This document shows, piece after piece, positions 1 through 8,614 of a stretch of 64,000 nt of DNA (position 1 is its first letter; each line of letters starts with the position of its first letter). The position numbers were made by a program, and so were the translations under genes. The notes beneath the pieces are model-generated. The model was not told the DNA's origin and did not search any database. It was given only the letters and a program-made list of their open reading frames with translations. Where the stretch lies: assembly GCA_964477735.1 (NCBI GenBank), contig CAYZFD010000001.1:62001-126000 (forward strand). The letters run 5' to 3'. The stretch is from CAYZFD01 sp964477735. GTDB taxonomy: Bacteria > Bacteroidota > Bacteroidia > Flavobacteriales > Flavobacteriaceae.

Positions 1-718
1 TTCCTCGGCGAATTTCTTGCCAGTTCCGTTGTGCAGCGGTATAGGGTTTGTTTTTATGCTTTTCAACGATTGGGATATAGGCCTCAAGAAATGAATCGCC
101 CACGTTTGTCACAAACGCATACCAATCTTCTATCGTTGTTTGTTTATTAGCCCTACAATAATCAAAAAATAAACCGCCTATGCCACGGGCCTCACCACGA
201 TGATGATTGTAGAAATAGTTGTCGCATTTTTCTTTAAAATCATTATAAAAATGGGGCTGATGGGCGTCGCAAACCTTTTTACATACTTCGTGGAAATGTT
301 GGGCGTCTTCTTCAAATAAATAGTATGGGGTTAAATCTTGGCCACCACCAAACCATTGATCAACCAGATTTCCTGTTTTATCATAAAGTTCAAAGTATCG
401 CCAATTGGCGTGAACCGTTGGCACTATAGGGCTTTTGGGATGAAGAACGAGACTAAGTCCACAGGCAAAAAATTGACTGTCGGAAACCCCAAAATATGTT
501 TGCATAGGTTGAGGAAGTTCACCATAAACTTTTGAAATATTAACGCCTCCTTTTTCAAAAACATTTCCCGACTCAATGACGCGAGTTCTTCCACCACCAC
601 CACCAGGCCGCTCCCAAAGATCTTCTTTAAATGTAGCTAGGCCATCAACATTTTCAAGAGCAGAACAAATTTGGTCTTGTAACTTTTCGATATAGTTAGA
701 GAAACGTTCCTTAAACAT
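1..718 (-). CDS. hemF: Oxygen-dependent coproporphyrinogen III oxidase, C-terminus cut by window edge
   Basis: Converts coproporphyrinogen III to protoporphyrinogen IX with O2 in the cytoplasm. My translation of the minus strand begins MFKERFSNYIEKLQ. It then shows the family hallmarks: a glycine run followed by RTRV, the stretch VPTVHANWRYFE, the motif WFGGGQDLTPYY, and HHRGEARGIGGLFFDY with its conserved histidine and arginine residues. About 239 of the usual ~300 residues are present and the rest lies left of the window. The ATG at 718-716 sits inside the last codons of hemE (8-nt overlap), so it is probably translationally coupled as the last visible gene of the hemACDEF operon. No frame disruption is seen. 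Confidence 0.95.
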   Translation of the reverse strand, partial: MFKERFSNYIEKLQDQICSALENVDGLATFKEDLWERPGGGGGRTRVIESGNVFEKGGVNISKVYGELPQPMQTYFGVSDSQFFACGLSLVLHPKSPIVPTVHANWRYFELYDKTGNLVDQWFGGGQDLTPYYLFEEDAQHFHEVCKKVCDAHQPHFYNDFKEKCDNYFYNHHRGEARGIGGLFFDYCRANKQTTIEDWYAFVTNVGDSFLEAYIPIVEKHKNKPYTAAQRNWQEIRRG

Positions 719-1739
719 GAGGATAGTTTTTAACGGCATTCACAAAAGCTTGGGCGTGCGCCACGGGAACATTGGGTAAAATTCCGTGTCCAAGGTTGGC
801 GATATAGCGGTCTTTGCCGAAGGCATCGATCATTTCTTTCACTTGTTTCTCAATGACTGGAATGGGAGACAACAATCGCGCGGGGTCGAAATGTCCTTGT
901 AATGTAATTTGCCCTCCAGAGAGATAGCGTGCGTTTCTTGCAGAACATGTCCAATCAACGCCAATTGCTGAAGCACCAGACATGGCCATTTCTCTGTAGG
1001 AAAACCAACATCCTTTTCCAAAAACGATGACAGGGATAAGGGGTTTTAGGGCATCAATAATTTGTTGCAAATAGGGCCATGAGTAAATTTGATAATCATC
1101 AGGTGAGAGAAGTCCGCCCCAAGAGTCGAAGAGTTGTACAGCATGTACGCCTCTTTTCACTTTCCCTTTAAGATAGGCAATTGTTGTATCTGTAATTTTT
1201 TGCAAAAGTTCGTGTGCGGCTTTGGGTTGGCTAAAACAAAACCCTTTGGCTTTATCAAAAGTTTTAGAGCCTTGTCCTTCAACAGCGTAACACAAAATGG
1301 TCCAAGGGGATCCAGCAAACCCAATGAGGGGCACTCGGTTGTCGAGGGTGCTGAGTGTCATGGAAACAGCCTCATACACATAGCCCAATCGATCCTCAAC
1401 ATCGGGGACTTCTACTCGATCTACATCTGTTTGGTTTTGGATGGGGTTAGGGATCCATGGGCCCACACCAGGTTTCATCTCCACGGCTATGCCCATGGCT
1501 TGTGGCACAACAAGAATGTCACTAAATAAAATGGCCGCATCCACCCCGATTTGATCGACAGGCATAATGGTGATTTCAGTGGCGAGTTCAGGAGTTTGGC
1601 AGCGGGTGAAAAAATCATATTTTTCTTTTAGCTTCATAAAGTCGGGCAAATAACGCCCAGCTTGGCGCATCATCCAAACAGGGGGTCTTTCAACGGTTTC
1701 TCCTTTAAGCGCTTTTAAAAATAAATCATTTTTGAGCAT
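711..1739 (-). CDS. hemE: Uroporphyrinogen decarboxylase
   Basis: Decarboxylates the four acetate side chains of uroporphyrinogen III to give coproporphyrinogen III. The N-terminal signature PPVWMMRQAGRYLPDF and the motif AGSPWTILCYAVEG are intact, and the C-terminal NLGHGILP is present. I chose the ATG at 1739 (protein starting MLKNDLFLKALKGE, 342 residues). The reading frame stays open to an upstream ATG at 1787, but the extra 16 residues would lie wholly inside hemD and are not typical of the family. The start overlaps the end of hemD by 14 nt and its stop overlaps the start of hemF, so hemD, hemE and hemF are tightly packed. Confidence 0.96.
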   Translation of the reverse strand: MLKNDLFLKALKGETVERPPVWMMRQAGRYLPDFMKLKEKYDFFTRCQTPELATEITIMPVDQIGVDAAILFSDILVVPQAMGIAVEMKPGVGPWIPNPIQNQTDVDRVEVPDVEDRLGYVYEAVSMTLSTLDNRVPLIGFAGSPWTILCYAVEGQGSKTFDKAKGFCFSQPKAAHELLQKITDTTIAYLKGKVKRGVHAVQLFDSWGGLLSPDDYQIYSWPYLQQIIDALKPLIPVIVFGKGCWFSYREMAMSGASAIGVDWTCSARNARYLSGGQITLQGHFDPARLLSPIPVIEKQVKEMIDAFGKDRYIANLGHGILPNVPVAHAQAFVNAVKNYPHV

Positions 1740-2409
1740 GAATGATGGGTTTAAAATATTGGATGGTGGATGCCAACACATGTTCAACAGTAGGTTGGCT
1801 GGCCAATTGTATGTTTTGTGTGTGCTTCATTAGGGGCGCTGCAGTGCTCGACCCAATACAAAAGCATTTTGAAGCTCCAATGCTGTTCTTTTGAAGAAAA
1901 CTTTCTACGCCACTTGGACTAAAAAACAGTAAGGCATCGAAAGATTGCTGGAGTTTGTGAGGGTGCAATATTGTTTCGTAAACGACGACTTCCTCGATAG
2001 CCATTCCTGCAGTGGTGAGCTCTTGACCGAGGGTATCCATTTTTTTATTTCCACAAAAAAACAAAAAAGAGTGATTTTTGACGTTTTTGATTAAAAAACT
2101 GGCCAAATCGGAGGAATTATTAGTGTTTTTTGTCACTTTTTGGCCAAATCTTTCTAAAAGTTGTTTGGTTTTTTCTCCAACACAATAAATATTTGACGCC
2201 CTTTGATGGGCCGAATTTTGTTGCTCAAAAACAGCTTTTACGGCATTTTGACTGGTAAAAATCCAAGAGGCTTCTCTTTTTGGGAATTTAAATGAAACGG
2301 ATTGGGTTTTGATAAAGGGCCTGTCCACCACTTGAAGTCCAGCCATCACGAGTCTTTGTCGCTGTTGCGGGAGCAGTCTTTTTGTCGAAAAAACACGAGG
2401 CTTGTCCAT
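1726..2409 (-). CDS. hemD: Uroporphyrinogen-III synthase
   Basis: Cyclises hydroxymethylbilane with inversion of ring D. The 227-residue protein has the weakly conserved two-lobed HemD layout. It begins MDKPRVFSTKRL, has WIFTSQNAVKAV near residue 50, and a later lobe with LLFFSPSGVESFL. Primary-sequence conservation in this family is low, but the position between hemC (2-nt gap) and hemE makes the assignment firm. Length is normal and the gene is undisrupted. Confidence 0.92.
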   Translation of the reverse strand: MDKPRVFSTKRLLPQQRQRLVMAGLQVVDRPFIKTQSVSFKFPKREASWIFTSQNAVKAVFEQQNSAHQRASNIYCVGEKTKQLLERFGQKVTKNTNNSSDLASFLIKNVKNHSFLFFCGNKKMDTLGQELTTAGMAIEEVVVYETILHPHKLQQSFDALLFFSPSGVESFLQKNSIGASKCFCIGSSTAAPLMKHTQNIQLASQPTVEHVLASTIQYFKPIIHAQK

Positions 2410-2411
2410 CC

Positions 2412-3317
2412 CTAAAACTTTTTTCTAAACATTTCTAAAATTTCACAACCACCCATTTCTAAAACCTCTTTTGCCCATTGTGTTCCGTTCTCCAATTGGG
2501 GCATTTTTGTTGCCTTTTCTACAGAGACACATTTTTTTCCGTCTGCACTACAAACGATGCCTTTAAAAATGAGTTGATTGTTTTTCATGTGCGCATAAGC
2601 GCCAATCGGTGCTGTGCACCCCCCTTGTAGGTGTCTTAAAAATTTCCTTTCTATGCCCACACAAAGTGCTGTTTCGGAGTGGTTTAGTGGCTGAATGAGT
2701 TCATGGAATTGTTTGTTATTTTGGTGACTAACAATCATGATTGCTCCTTGGGCTGGGGCTGGCACCATCCAATCAAGAACAGTGGTGTCTTCAGGCGTGA
2801 TTCCAAGTCTTTCCAATCCAGCCAAGGCGAATATGGCACCGTCCCAGTTTTCTGTTTCTAGTTTGTTGAGTCGGGTTTGAACGTTACCTCTCAGCACTCT
2901 TATTTGGTCTTTTGGAAAACGGTTTAACCATTGCGCTTGCCTTCTTAGACTGCTAGTGGCCACGACATTTGTTTTTGAATTGTCGAAAGGGTGTTTGCCC
3001 ACCAACACATCCCAAACAGGCCCGCGCTCAAGCACTGCAGTTTGCAGTAGCCCTTTAGGCAATTTGGTGGGCACATCTTTCATGCTATGAACAGCCAAAT
3101 CTATCTTTCCATCAAGCAAAGCTTGGTCGAGGGTTTTGGTAAAAATTCCTGTAACGCCCATTTCATAAAGAGGCTGTGTTGTGTTTTGGTCGCCTTTTGA
3201 AGCAATAGGAACCAGCTTTGAATGTAGTCCTAATGCGCTAAGTTGCCCACAAACTTTTTCGGCCTGCCAAATGGCCAAAGCACTTTCTCTTGTTCCAATG
3301 CGAATCGGCTTATTCAT
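2412..3317 (-). CDS. hemC: Porphobilinogen deaminase (hydroxymethylbilane synthase)
   Basis: Polymerises four porphobilinogen units into hydroxymethylbilane. Starting at the internal ATG (MNKPIRIGTRESALA) the protein has 301 residues, normal for the family. Visible signatures are HSMKDVPT, the ATSSLRRQAQW phosphate/substrate-binding stretch, RGNVQTRL, and LQGGCTAPIGA. The cysteine in this last motif (about C234) is the attachment site of the dipyrromethane cofactor. An ATG three codons upstream (3326) is possible, but the shorter form begins where the conserved core begins. It overlaps the end of hemA by 8 nt. Confidence 0.96.
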   Translation of the reverse strand: MNKPIRIGTRESALAIWQAEKVCGQLSALGLHSKLVPIASKGDQNTTQPLYEMGVTGIFTKTLDQALLDGKIDLAVHSMKDVPTKLPKGLLQTAVLERGPVWDVLVGKHPFDNSKTNVVATSSLRRQAQWLNRFPKDQIRVLRGNVQTRLNKLETENWDGAIFALAGLERLGITPEDTTVLDWMVPAPAQGAIMIVSHQNNKQFHELIQPLNHSETALCVGIERKFLRHLQGGCTAPIGAYAHMKNNQLIFKGIVCSADGKKCVSVEKATKMPQLENGTQWAKEVLEMGGCEILEMFRKKF

Positions 3318-4575
3318 GAATGTCAAGTTGAAACAATTCTTTAACGAGAGCTAGGTTTTGGGGCGCACTGGATAGATGGCTGGCCACGTGATTTGTTATT
3401 TTTTTAATAAGAAGATTTGAAATCTTAAGGGCCTCTTCTTCTTCCAAATTAAAGCCTTTTTTGCGACGCATTTCCCATTCAGCTTGCTGAATGTCTTTAA
3501 GCTTTTCTTTAAGTGCCTTAACTGTTGGCGCATACTTACGCGTCACCAGCCACTGGTCAAATTCTGCACGAACTTCAGCGATGATTTTTTTGGCTTGTGG
3601 GATATGTTTTTTTCGTTTTTCTAATGTTTCGTCGGTCATTTTAGACAAATGATCGAGGTGAACCAATGTTATGTTGGGCAACTCGCAAACATTTTCATCA
3701 ACATTTTTTGGAATAGAAAGATCAAGGATGAGTAGAGGTTTGTTGTTGTAAATGAGCTCTTTAGTTACAGTGGGTCTAGAAGCACCAGTAGCCACTACGA
3801 GTACATCGGCTGTTCGAATTTCGGCGGGTAGTTCAGAAAGGGGTTGCACAAGCAACTGAAATTTTCCGGCAATTTGCTCAGCATTTTTTAGCGTGCGATT
3901 CACCAGAGTTATTTGCTTGTTTTGGGTGTGTTTAACAAGATTTTCACAAGTGTTTCGCCCAATTTTCCCCATTCCAAACAACACTACTTTTTTGTTTGAA
4001 ACATCGGGAACATTGTCAAGGATATATCGCACAGATGCGAAAGAAACAGAAGTTGCTCCAGAAGAAATTTCGGTCTCTGTTTTGATTCGTTTACTGGCTT
4101 GAATGACTGCATTGAGCAGCCTTTCCAAAAAGGGATTTGTGACCCCAAACTTTTTTGAACGCGCAAAACTTTGTTTGAGTTGTGCAATGATTTCAAAATC
4201 TCCTAAAATTTGACTGTCTAGGCCAGTCCCAACATGAAAAATATGATCGACCGCTTGGGCATCTTTTAAAATATAGCCTACTTTATTAAAAGTTTGAAAA
4301 TCGCCACCCGAATGGCGACAGAGTAGCGAAATAAGCAACTCGGGATCGTTGACAAAACCATAAATTTCGGTTCGGTTACAAGTGGCATTCACAAGTAAAT
4401 ATCTAACCCCTAGCGCTTTTGCGTCTTTGAGTAGGGCACTACTTTGAGCGGTATGTAAACTGAAGGCACCACGAATTTTGGCATCAGCTTTTTTATAGCT
4501 GAGACCGATAGCATAAAAAGATTTGCCCTCAGATATTGGGTTATTTTTCACGTGATACAAAAGTATATCCCCCAA
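3310..4575 (-). CDS. hemA: Glutamyl-tRNA reductase, non-ATG start
   Basis: Reduces glutamyl-tRNA to glutamate-1-semialdehyde, the committed step of C5 haem synthesis. The core begins SFYAIGLSYKKADA. The catalytic cysteine lies in NATCNRTEIYG, followed by GLDSQILGDFEI and an NADPH-binding GMGKIGRN motif, then the C-terminal dimerisation helices. No ATG exists between the upstream in-frame stop (4594-4596) and this core. Candidate starts are TTG 4575, TTG 4560 or GTG 4551. The coordinates give the outermost one, and the GTG or inner TTG would leave an N-terminus of more usual length. First gene of the leftward hem operon, divergent from an AraC regulator. Confidence 0.94.
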   Translation of the reverse strand: MGDILLYHVKNNPISEGKSFYAIGLSYKKADAKIRGAFSLHTAQSSALLKDAKALGVRYLLVNATCNRTEIYGFVNDPELLISLLCRHSGGDFQTFNKVGYILKDAQAVDHIFHVGTGLDSQILGDFEIIAQLKQSFARSKKFGVTNPFLERLLNAVIQASKRIKTETEISSGATSVSFASVRYILDNVPDVSNKKVVLFGMGKIGRNTCENLVKHTQNKQITLVNRTLKNAEQIAGKFQLLVQPLSELPAEIRTADVLVVATGASRPTVTKELIYNNKPLLILDLSIPKNVDENVCELPNITLVHLDHLSKMTDETLEKRKKHIPQAKKIIAEVRAEFDQWLVTRKYAPTVKALKEKLKDIQQAEWEMRRKKGFNLEEEEALKISNLLIKKITNHVASHLSSAPQNLALVKELFQLDIHE

Positions 4576-4584
4576 AAAGTAAAA

Positions 4585-4620
4585 AATACCGATTCAGGTG
4601 CTATTAATACCGATATCGGT
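4585..4620. promoter_or_regulatory. Candidate AraC-type operator between hemA and the regulator gene
   Basis: The 9-mer AATACCGAT occurs at 4585-4593 and again at 4606-4614, in the same orientation and exactly 21 bp apart (two helical turns). The second copy lies within the perfect 12-bp palindrome ACCGATATCGGT (4609-4620). Half-sites about 21 bp apart in direct orientation are the usual target of AraC-family dimers. The site lies just upstream of hemA and about 110 bp from the divergent AraC-type gene. Assignment to that regulator is inference. Confidence 0.5.
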
Positions 4621-4729
4621 TTATTTGCTGAAAAAGGGGGTCATTTTTCCGAAAAGCCCTAATTTTGTGCAAGTTATGTGGTTTTCAGCCCATTAATTTA
4701 GAACCTTTCTAAATAATAAACAGTTTTAG

Positions 4730-5626
4730 ATGATTCAAAAAAATATCGCTCAAGGGACAATGAATCGAATCGAATTGGAAAAAGAGGTTGTGGTGTTACG
4801 GTTGCAGCACGAAGATGAATTTTCGATTGAAGTTACGCAAGAAGTAGAATCTAAGTATCTCCAATTTCACTTTTGTCTAAAGGGAGTGGTGCACTTTGTT
4901 TTTAACGATGGAAATTATCAGTTGCCCCTTCGTGCTGATCGTGCCCTGCTGCTCTATAATCCTCAACGCAATTTGCCTATTCGTGCTGTTCTAAATGGAG
5001 AAACTTGGCTGATTTCACTTCTCATTTCAATCAAAAAGTTTCACACTCTTTTTTCGCCCGAAGCAGCACATATTTCGTTTTTAGATCAAGAAAACAAGGA
5101 TAAAAAGTATTATACCGAAACACCAATCGCACCCATGCAAGCCGTGGTTTTAAATCAGATGTTGCACAAGCAAGTACACCCCACCATGGAGTTGTTATAT
5201 ACGAAAGCAAAAGTTTATGAACTCATGAGTTTGTATTTTAACAAAGATGAAGAAACCGACTTAGAACAATGTCCTTTTTTGGTTGACGAGGATAGTGTTC
5301 GGCGCATTAGAAATGCCAAATCCATTATTATCGCAAGGATGGCCGAACCCCCTAGTCTTCCAGCTTTGGCACAAGAAATTGGTCTGAGTTTAAAAAAACT
5401 AAAAGAAGGGTTTAAACAACTTTATGGCACTTCGGTCTATGGTTTTTTGCTTGATTATAAAATGGAAATGGCTAGAAATTTACTCACAACAGGTCAGCAC
5501 AATGTCAATGAAATTGGATTGAAATTGGGGTATAGTTCAGCCAGTCATTTCATAGAGGCATTTAAAAAGAAGTATGGTACAACTCCAAAAAAATATCGAA
5601 TGTCGTTATCTTCGCCCAATCAATAA
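4730..5626 (+). CDS. AraC-family transcriptional regulator of the haem locus
   Basis: A 298-residue protein. The last ~95 residues form the double helix-turn-helix of AraC proteins (LPALAQEIGLSLKKLKEGF, then NVNEIGLKLGYSSASHFIEAFKKKYG and TPKKYR). The N-terminal ~180 residues contain a cupin-like beta-rich segment (residues 20-110) that could bind a small effector; the effector is not known. It is divergent from hemA and starts a plus-strand run with hemH, so control of haem synthesis is the obvious inference, supported by the 21-bp-spaced repeats in the divergent region. Its stop lies 19 nt before the hemH start. Confidence 0.85.
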   Translation: MIQKNIAQGTMNRIELEKEVVVLRLQHEDEFSIEVTQEVESKYLQFHFCLKGVVHFVFNDGNYQLPLRADRALLLYNPQRNLPIRAVLNGETWLISLLISIKKFHTLFSPEAAHISFLDQENKDKKYYTETPIAPMQAVVLNQMLHKQVHPTMELLYTKAKVYELMSLYFNKDEETDLEQCPFLVDEDSVRRIRNAKSIIIARMAEPPSLPALAQEIGLSLKKLKEGFKQLYGTSVYGFLLDYKMEMARNLLTTGQHNVNEIGLKLGYSSASHFIEAFKKKYGTTPKKYRMSLSSPNQ

Positions 5627-5645
5627 AATTGCAAAAAAAGATAAA

Positions 5646-6677
5646 ATGAAAGGTGTTTTACTCGTAAACTTAGGCTCTCCCGACAGTCCAAATCCAAAAG
5701 ATGTTAGGCGATATCTCGACGAGTTTTTAATGGATGAAAGGGTTGTTGATCTTCCAAAATTTTTTAGAACTCTTTTGGTTAGGGGGATTATTCTGAACAC
5801 CCGACCCAAACGTTCTGCCAAAGCCTATTCTAAAATTTGGTGGAGCGAAGGTTCCCCACTCATTGTACTTTCTGAAAGGCTACGCCTTAAAATGGAAAAC
5901 CACACCTCGTTGCCCTTGGTTTTGGCCATGCGATATGGGAATCCATCCATCAAATCTGGTCTTCAGGCTTTGGCCGATAAAGGCGTTGATGAGGTTCTCA
6001 TAATCCCCCTTTATCCGCAATTTGCGATGGCCACCACTGAAACCATTTTGGTCTTGGCCGAAAGCCTAAGAAAGTTGCATTTTCCCAATATGAAATTTAC
6101 CCACCTACCGGCCTTTTATAACCACCCCGACTATGTGCGTGTTTTGGCGCAATCTATCGAGGAAAGTCTGGCAGGAAAAACGTGGGAACACTTATTGTTT
6201 TCCTACCATGGCGTTCCAGAGCGGCATATTCGAAAATCAGACATTACAAAGTCTCATTGTAGCCTTGATGGAAAATGTTGCCAAACAAAGTCTCCAGCCC
6301 ACGATTTTTGCTATCGTCATCAATGTTTTGAAACAACGAGATTGGTGGCGGCCCATTTAGGATTAAAGGAGGGCAGTTTTTCTACTTCTTTTCAATCGCG
6401 TTTAGGGGTTGACCCTTGGTTGCAACCCTACACAGATCAAACGATTAACAATTTTGCAAAAGCAGGCGTAAAGCAATTGGCAATAGCCACTCCAGCTTTT
6501 GTTTCGGATTGTTTGGAAACTCTTGAAGAAATTGGGATGGAGGCCGCCGAAGATTTTGAAGAAAATGGAGGCGAAAAACTTCATGTTATTCCGTGTATTA
6601 ACGACAGAGATGATTGGGTTAAAACTTTAAGTCGTTGGGTAGATGAATGGGCGGTATCTGAAAAAGAATCAGATTAA
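5646..6677 (+). CDS. hemH: Ferrochelatase
   Basis: Inserts Fe2+ into protoporphyrin IX. The protein from the ATG at 5646 has 343 residues and begins MKGVLLVNLGSPDSP, the typical ferrochelatase start. The longer reading frame from 5574 runs inside the regulator gene and was rejected. The motif LLFSYHGVPERH contains the catalytic histidine. Acidic residues follow in FVSDCLETLEEIG, and there is an ADKGVDEVLIIPLYPQ segment. The stop codon overlaps the ATG of the following MATE gene (TAATG), so the two are probably co-translated. Confidence 0.95.
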   Translation: MKGVLLVNLGSPDSPNPKDVRRYLDEFLMDERVVDLPKFFRTLLVRGIILNTRPKRSAKAYSKIWWSEGSPLIVLSERLRLKMENHTSLPLVLAMRYGNPSIKSGLQALADKGVDEVLIIPLYPQFAMATTETILVLAESLRKLHFPNMKFTHLPAFYNHPDYVRVLAQSIEESLAGKTWEHLLFSYHGVPERHIRKSDITKSHCSLDGKCCQTKSPAHDFCYRHQCFETTRLVAAHLGLKEGSFSTSFQSRLGVDPWLQPYTDQTINNFAKAGVKQLAIATPAFVSDCLETLEEIGMEAAEDFEENGGEKLHVIPCINDRDDWVKTLSRWVDEWAVSEKESD

Positions 6678-8038
6678 TGTCCCCACTTTCATCATCTCAT
6701 GATTTAGGGCATAAACCCATTGGCAGCTTGTTGATAAAGCAGGCTGTGCCAGCATCCATAGGCATCTTGGTGATGTCACTCAATATTTTGGTGGACACCA
6801 TTTTTGTGGGTCAATGGATCGGACCAACAGCAATAGCAGCCATTAATGTGGTATTACCCGTTTCTTTTTTTATTGCGGCACTTGGTATGGCCATTGGTAT
6901 TGGAGGGTCTTCAATTATTTCTAGGGCTTTAGGCGCCGGGGATCGTGAAAAAGCCTTTATGACTTTTGGCAATCAGCTGGTGTTGACTGGACTGACCACA
7001 ATTGTGTTGGCCTTGTTAGGTTTGCTTTTTGTAGAAAATTTGGTTCCTGCTTTTGGAGGACGAGGGGTGATATTTGAGTCTGCTAAAATTTATTACAAAA
7101 TTGTGCTCTATGGGGTGCCTGTTTTGGGATTTTGCATGATGGGAAATACTGTTATTCGGGCTGAGGGAAAGCCAAAAGTGGCCATGTTTGCCATGTTAAT
7201 TCCTTCTGTTGGGAATTTGTTAATGGACATTCTTTTTATCAAATTTTTGGGCTGGGGAATGGCTGGAGCTGCTTGGGCAACTACAGGATCCTACATGCTT
7301 TGCTTTCTTTATATTTTCAGGTTTTTTGGTTCACAAAAAACAGAATTAAAACTGCGTTTCTCCCACCTTAAACTCAGCAAACATTTGGTTGCCGAAATTA
7401 GCTCACTTGGGGCTGTGACCTTAGCAAGACAAGCTGTGGTGAGCCTTACCTATTTACTGGTGAATAACATGCTATTTGAGCTCGGAGGAGCTTCTTCGGT
7501 GACTGTATATGCCATTGTGAGCAGACTCCTAATGTTTGGGTTATTTCCAGTTTTGGGGATGACACAAGGTTTTTTGCCCGTAGCAGGTTATAATTATGGT
7601 GCCACACACTATGATCGTGTTGTCCAAACCATTCGCATAGCGATCTCCTATGCCAGTCTTGTTGCGTTTGTCGTTTTTGTAGGGATTATGCTTTTTCCTC
7701 AGCCCCTCGCAGCCATGTTTACAACAGATGTCCAGGTCCTTCGGGACACCCCTTCAGCAATACGTTGGGTTTTTGCGGCCACACCAATCATTGGTTTGCA
7801 AAGCATTGGGGCGGCCTATTTTCAGGCCGTTGGGAAAGCCATTCCAGCGCTCATGCTTACGCTCAGTCGGCAAGCCTTTTTCTTTATTCCCTTATTGTTC
7901 ATACTTCCGATTTGGTTTGGGGAATTAGGCGTTTGGATGGCCTTTCCAATTTCTGATTTATTAGCCACTATTGTAACGGCCTATTTTTTGAATAGAGAAA
8001 TTTATAAACATCTTAAAAGTTCCCCCAAAAAGCACTAA
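6677..8038 (+). CDS. MATE-family efflux transporter within the haem operon
   Basis: 453 residues with twelve hydrophobic segments in two related halves, the layout of the MatE (NorM/DinF) superfamily of cation-coupled exporters. The N-terminal half has PASIGILVMSLNILVDTIFVG and GIGGSSIISRALGAGD. The second half starts near residue 235 (LGAVTLARQAVVSLTYLLVNN). The substrate cannot be read from sequence. It lies between hemH and hemJ with a TAATG overlap to hemH and 11 nt to hemJ. Export of a porphyrin or precursor is a testable inference, not a demonstrated role. Confidence 0.9.
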   Translation: MSPLSSSHDLGHKPIGSLLIKQAVPASIGILVMSLNILVDTIFVGQWIGPTAIAAINVVLPVSFFIAALGMAIGIGGSSIISRALGAGDREKAFMTFGNQLVLTGLTTIVLALLGLLFVENLVPAFGGRGVIFESAKIYYKIVLYGVPVLGFCMMGNTVIRAEGKPKVAMFAMLIPSVGNLLMDILFIKFLGWGMAGAAWATTGSYMLCFLYIFRFFGSQKTELKLRFSHLKLSKHLVAEISSLGAVTLARQAVVSLTYLLVNNMLFELGGASSVTVYAIVSRLLMFGLFPVLGMTQGFLPVAGYNYGATHYDRVVQTIRIAISYASLVAFVVFVGIMLFPQPLAAMFTTDVQVLRDTPSAIRWVFAATPIIGLQSIGAAYFQAVGKAIPALMLTLSRQAFFFIPLLFILPIWFGELGVWMAFPISDLLATIVTAYFLNREIYKHLKSSPKKH

Positions 8039-8049
8039 TTTAGTGCGGT

Positions 8050-8589
8050 ATGGAGTATTACAATTACATCAAAGCATTGCATCTCATTTTTGTGATCACT
8101 TGGTTTGCAGGCCTTTTTTATATGCCTAGACTTTTTGTGTATCACATTGAGGCCTCACACAAGCCTGAGCCCGATCGAAGTATCTTGAGCACGCAACTTA
8201 AACTCATGAGCAGAAGACTGTGGTATATTATCACGTGGCCCTCTGCCGTTTTAGCGACTTTTTTTGCAGCATGGCTTCTTTGGCTCATGCCTCAATGGCT
8301 GTCTCAACAATGGATGTTGATCAAACTTGTTTTTGTAGCGCTATTGGTTGCCTATCACCTTAAAACACATTTGATTTTCATCGCCTTTTCTAAAGACCAA
8401 ATAAGATACTCTTCTAGTGCTATGCGCTTGTGGAATGAAGGCGCAACATTGATTTTGTTTGCCATCATTTTTTTGGTCATGCTTCGCAATAGCATGGGCT
8501 GGGTGTTTGGCGTTTTAGGTCTTGTTGGCTTGTCAGTTTTATTGCTTTTAGGCATTCGGTTCTATAAAAGAGTTAGAAATAAAAAATAG
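8050..8589 (+). CDS. hemJ: HemJ-type protoporphyrinogen oxidase (CopD-like membrane protein)
   Basis: Oxidises protoporphyrinogen IX to protoporphyrin IX in the inner membrane in bacteria lacking HemG and HemY. The 179-residue protein begins MEYYNYIKALHLIFVITWFAG, with a conserved histidine in the first membrane helix and the PRLFVYH motif after it. There are about four to five transmembrane segments, including LVFVALLVAYHLKTHLIF. Its place 11 nt after the MATE gene in a run led by hemH supports the haem role over the older generic CopD label. Confidence 0.9.
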   Translation: MEYYNYIKALHLIFVITWFAGLFYMPRLFVYHIEASHKPEPDRSILSTQLKLMSRRLWYIITWPSAVLATFFAAWLLWLMPQWLSQQWMLIKLVFVALLVAYHLKTHLIFIAFSKDQIRYSSSAMRLWNEGATLILFAIIFLVMLRNSMGWVFGVLGLVGLSVLLLLGIRFYKRVRNKK

Positions 8590-8614
8590 AAAAACCACAA
8601 CAACTAGGGGTTAA

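Noticed and set aside
5574..5645. Longer hemH start
   Set aside because: It lies inside the AraC gene and adds residues that precede the conserved MKGVLLVNLGSP start.
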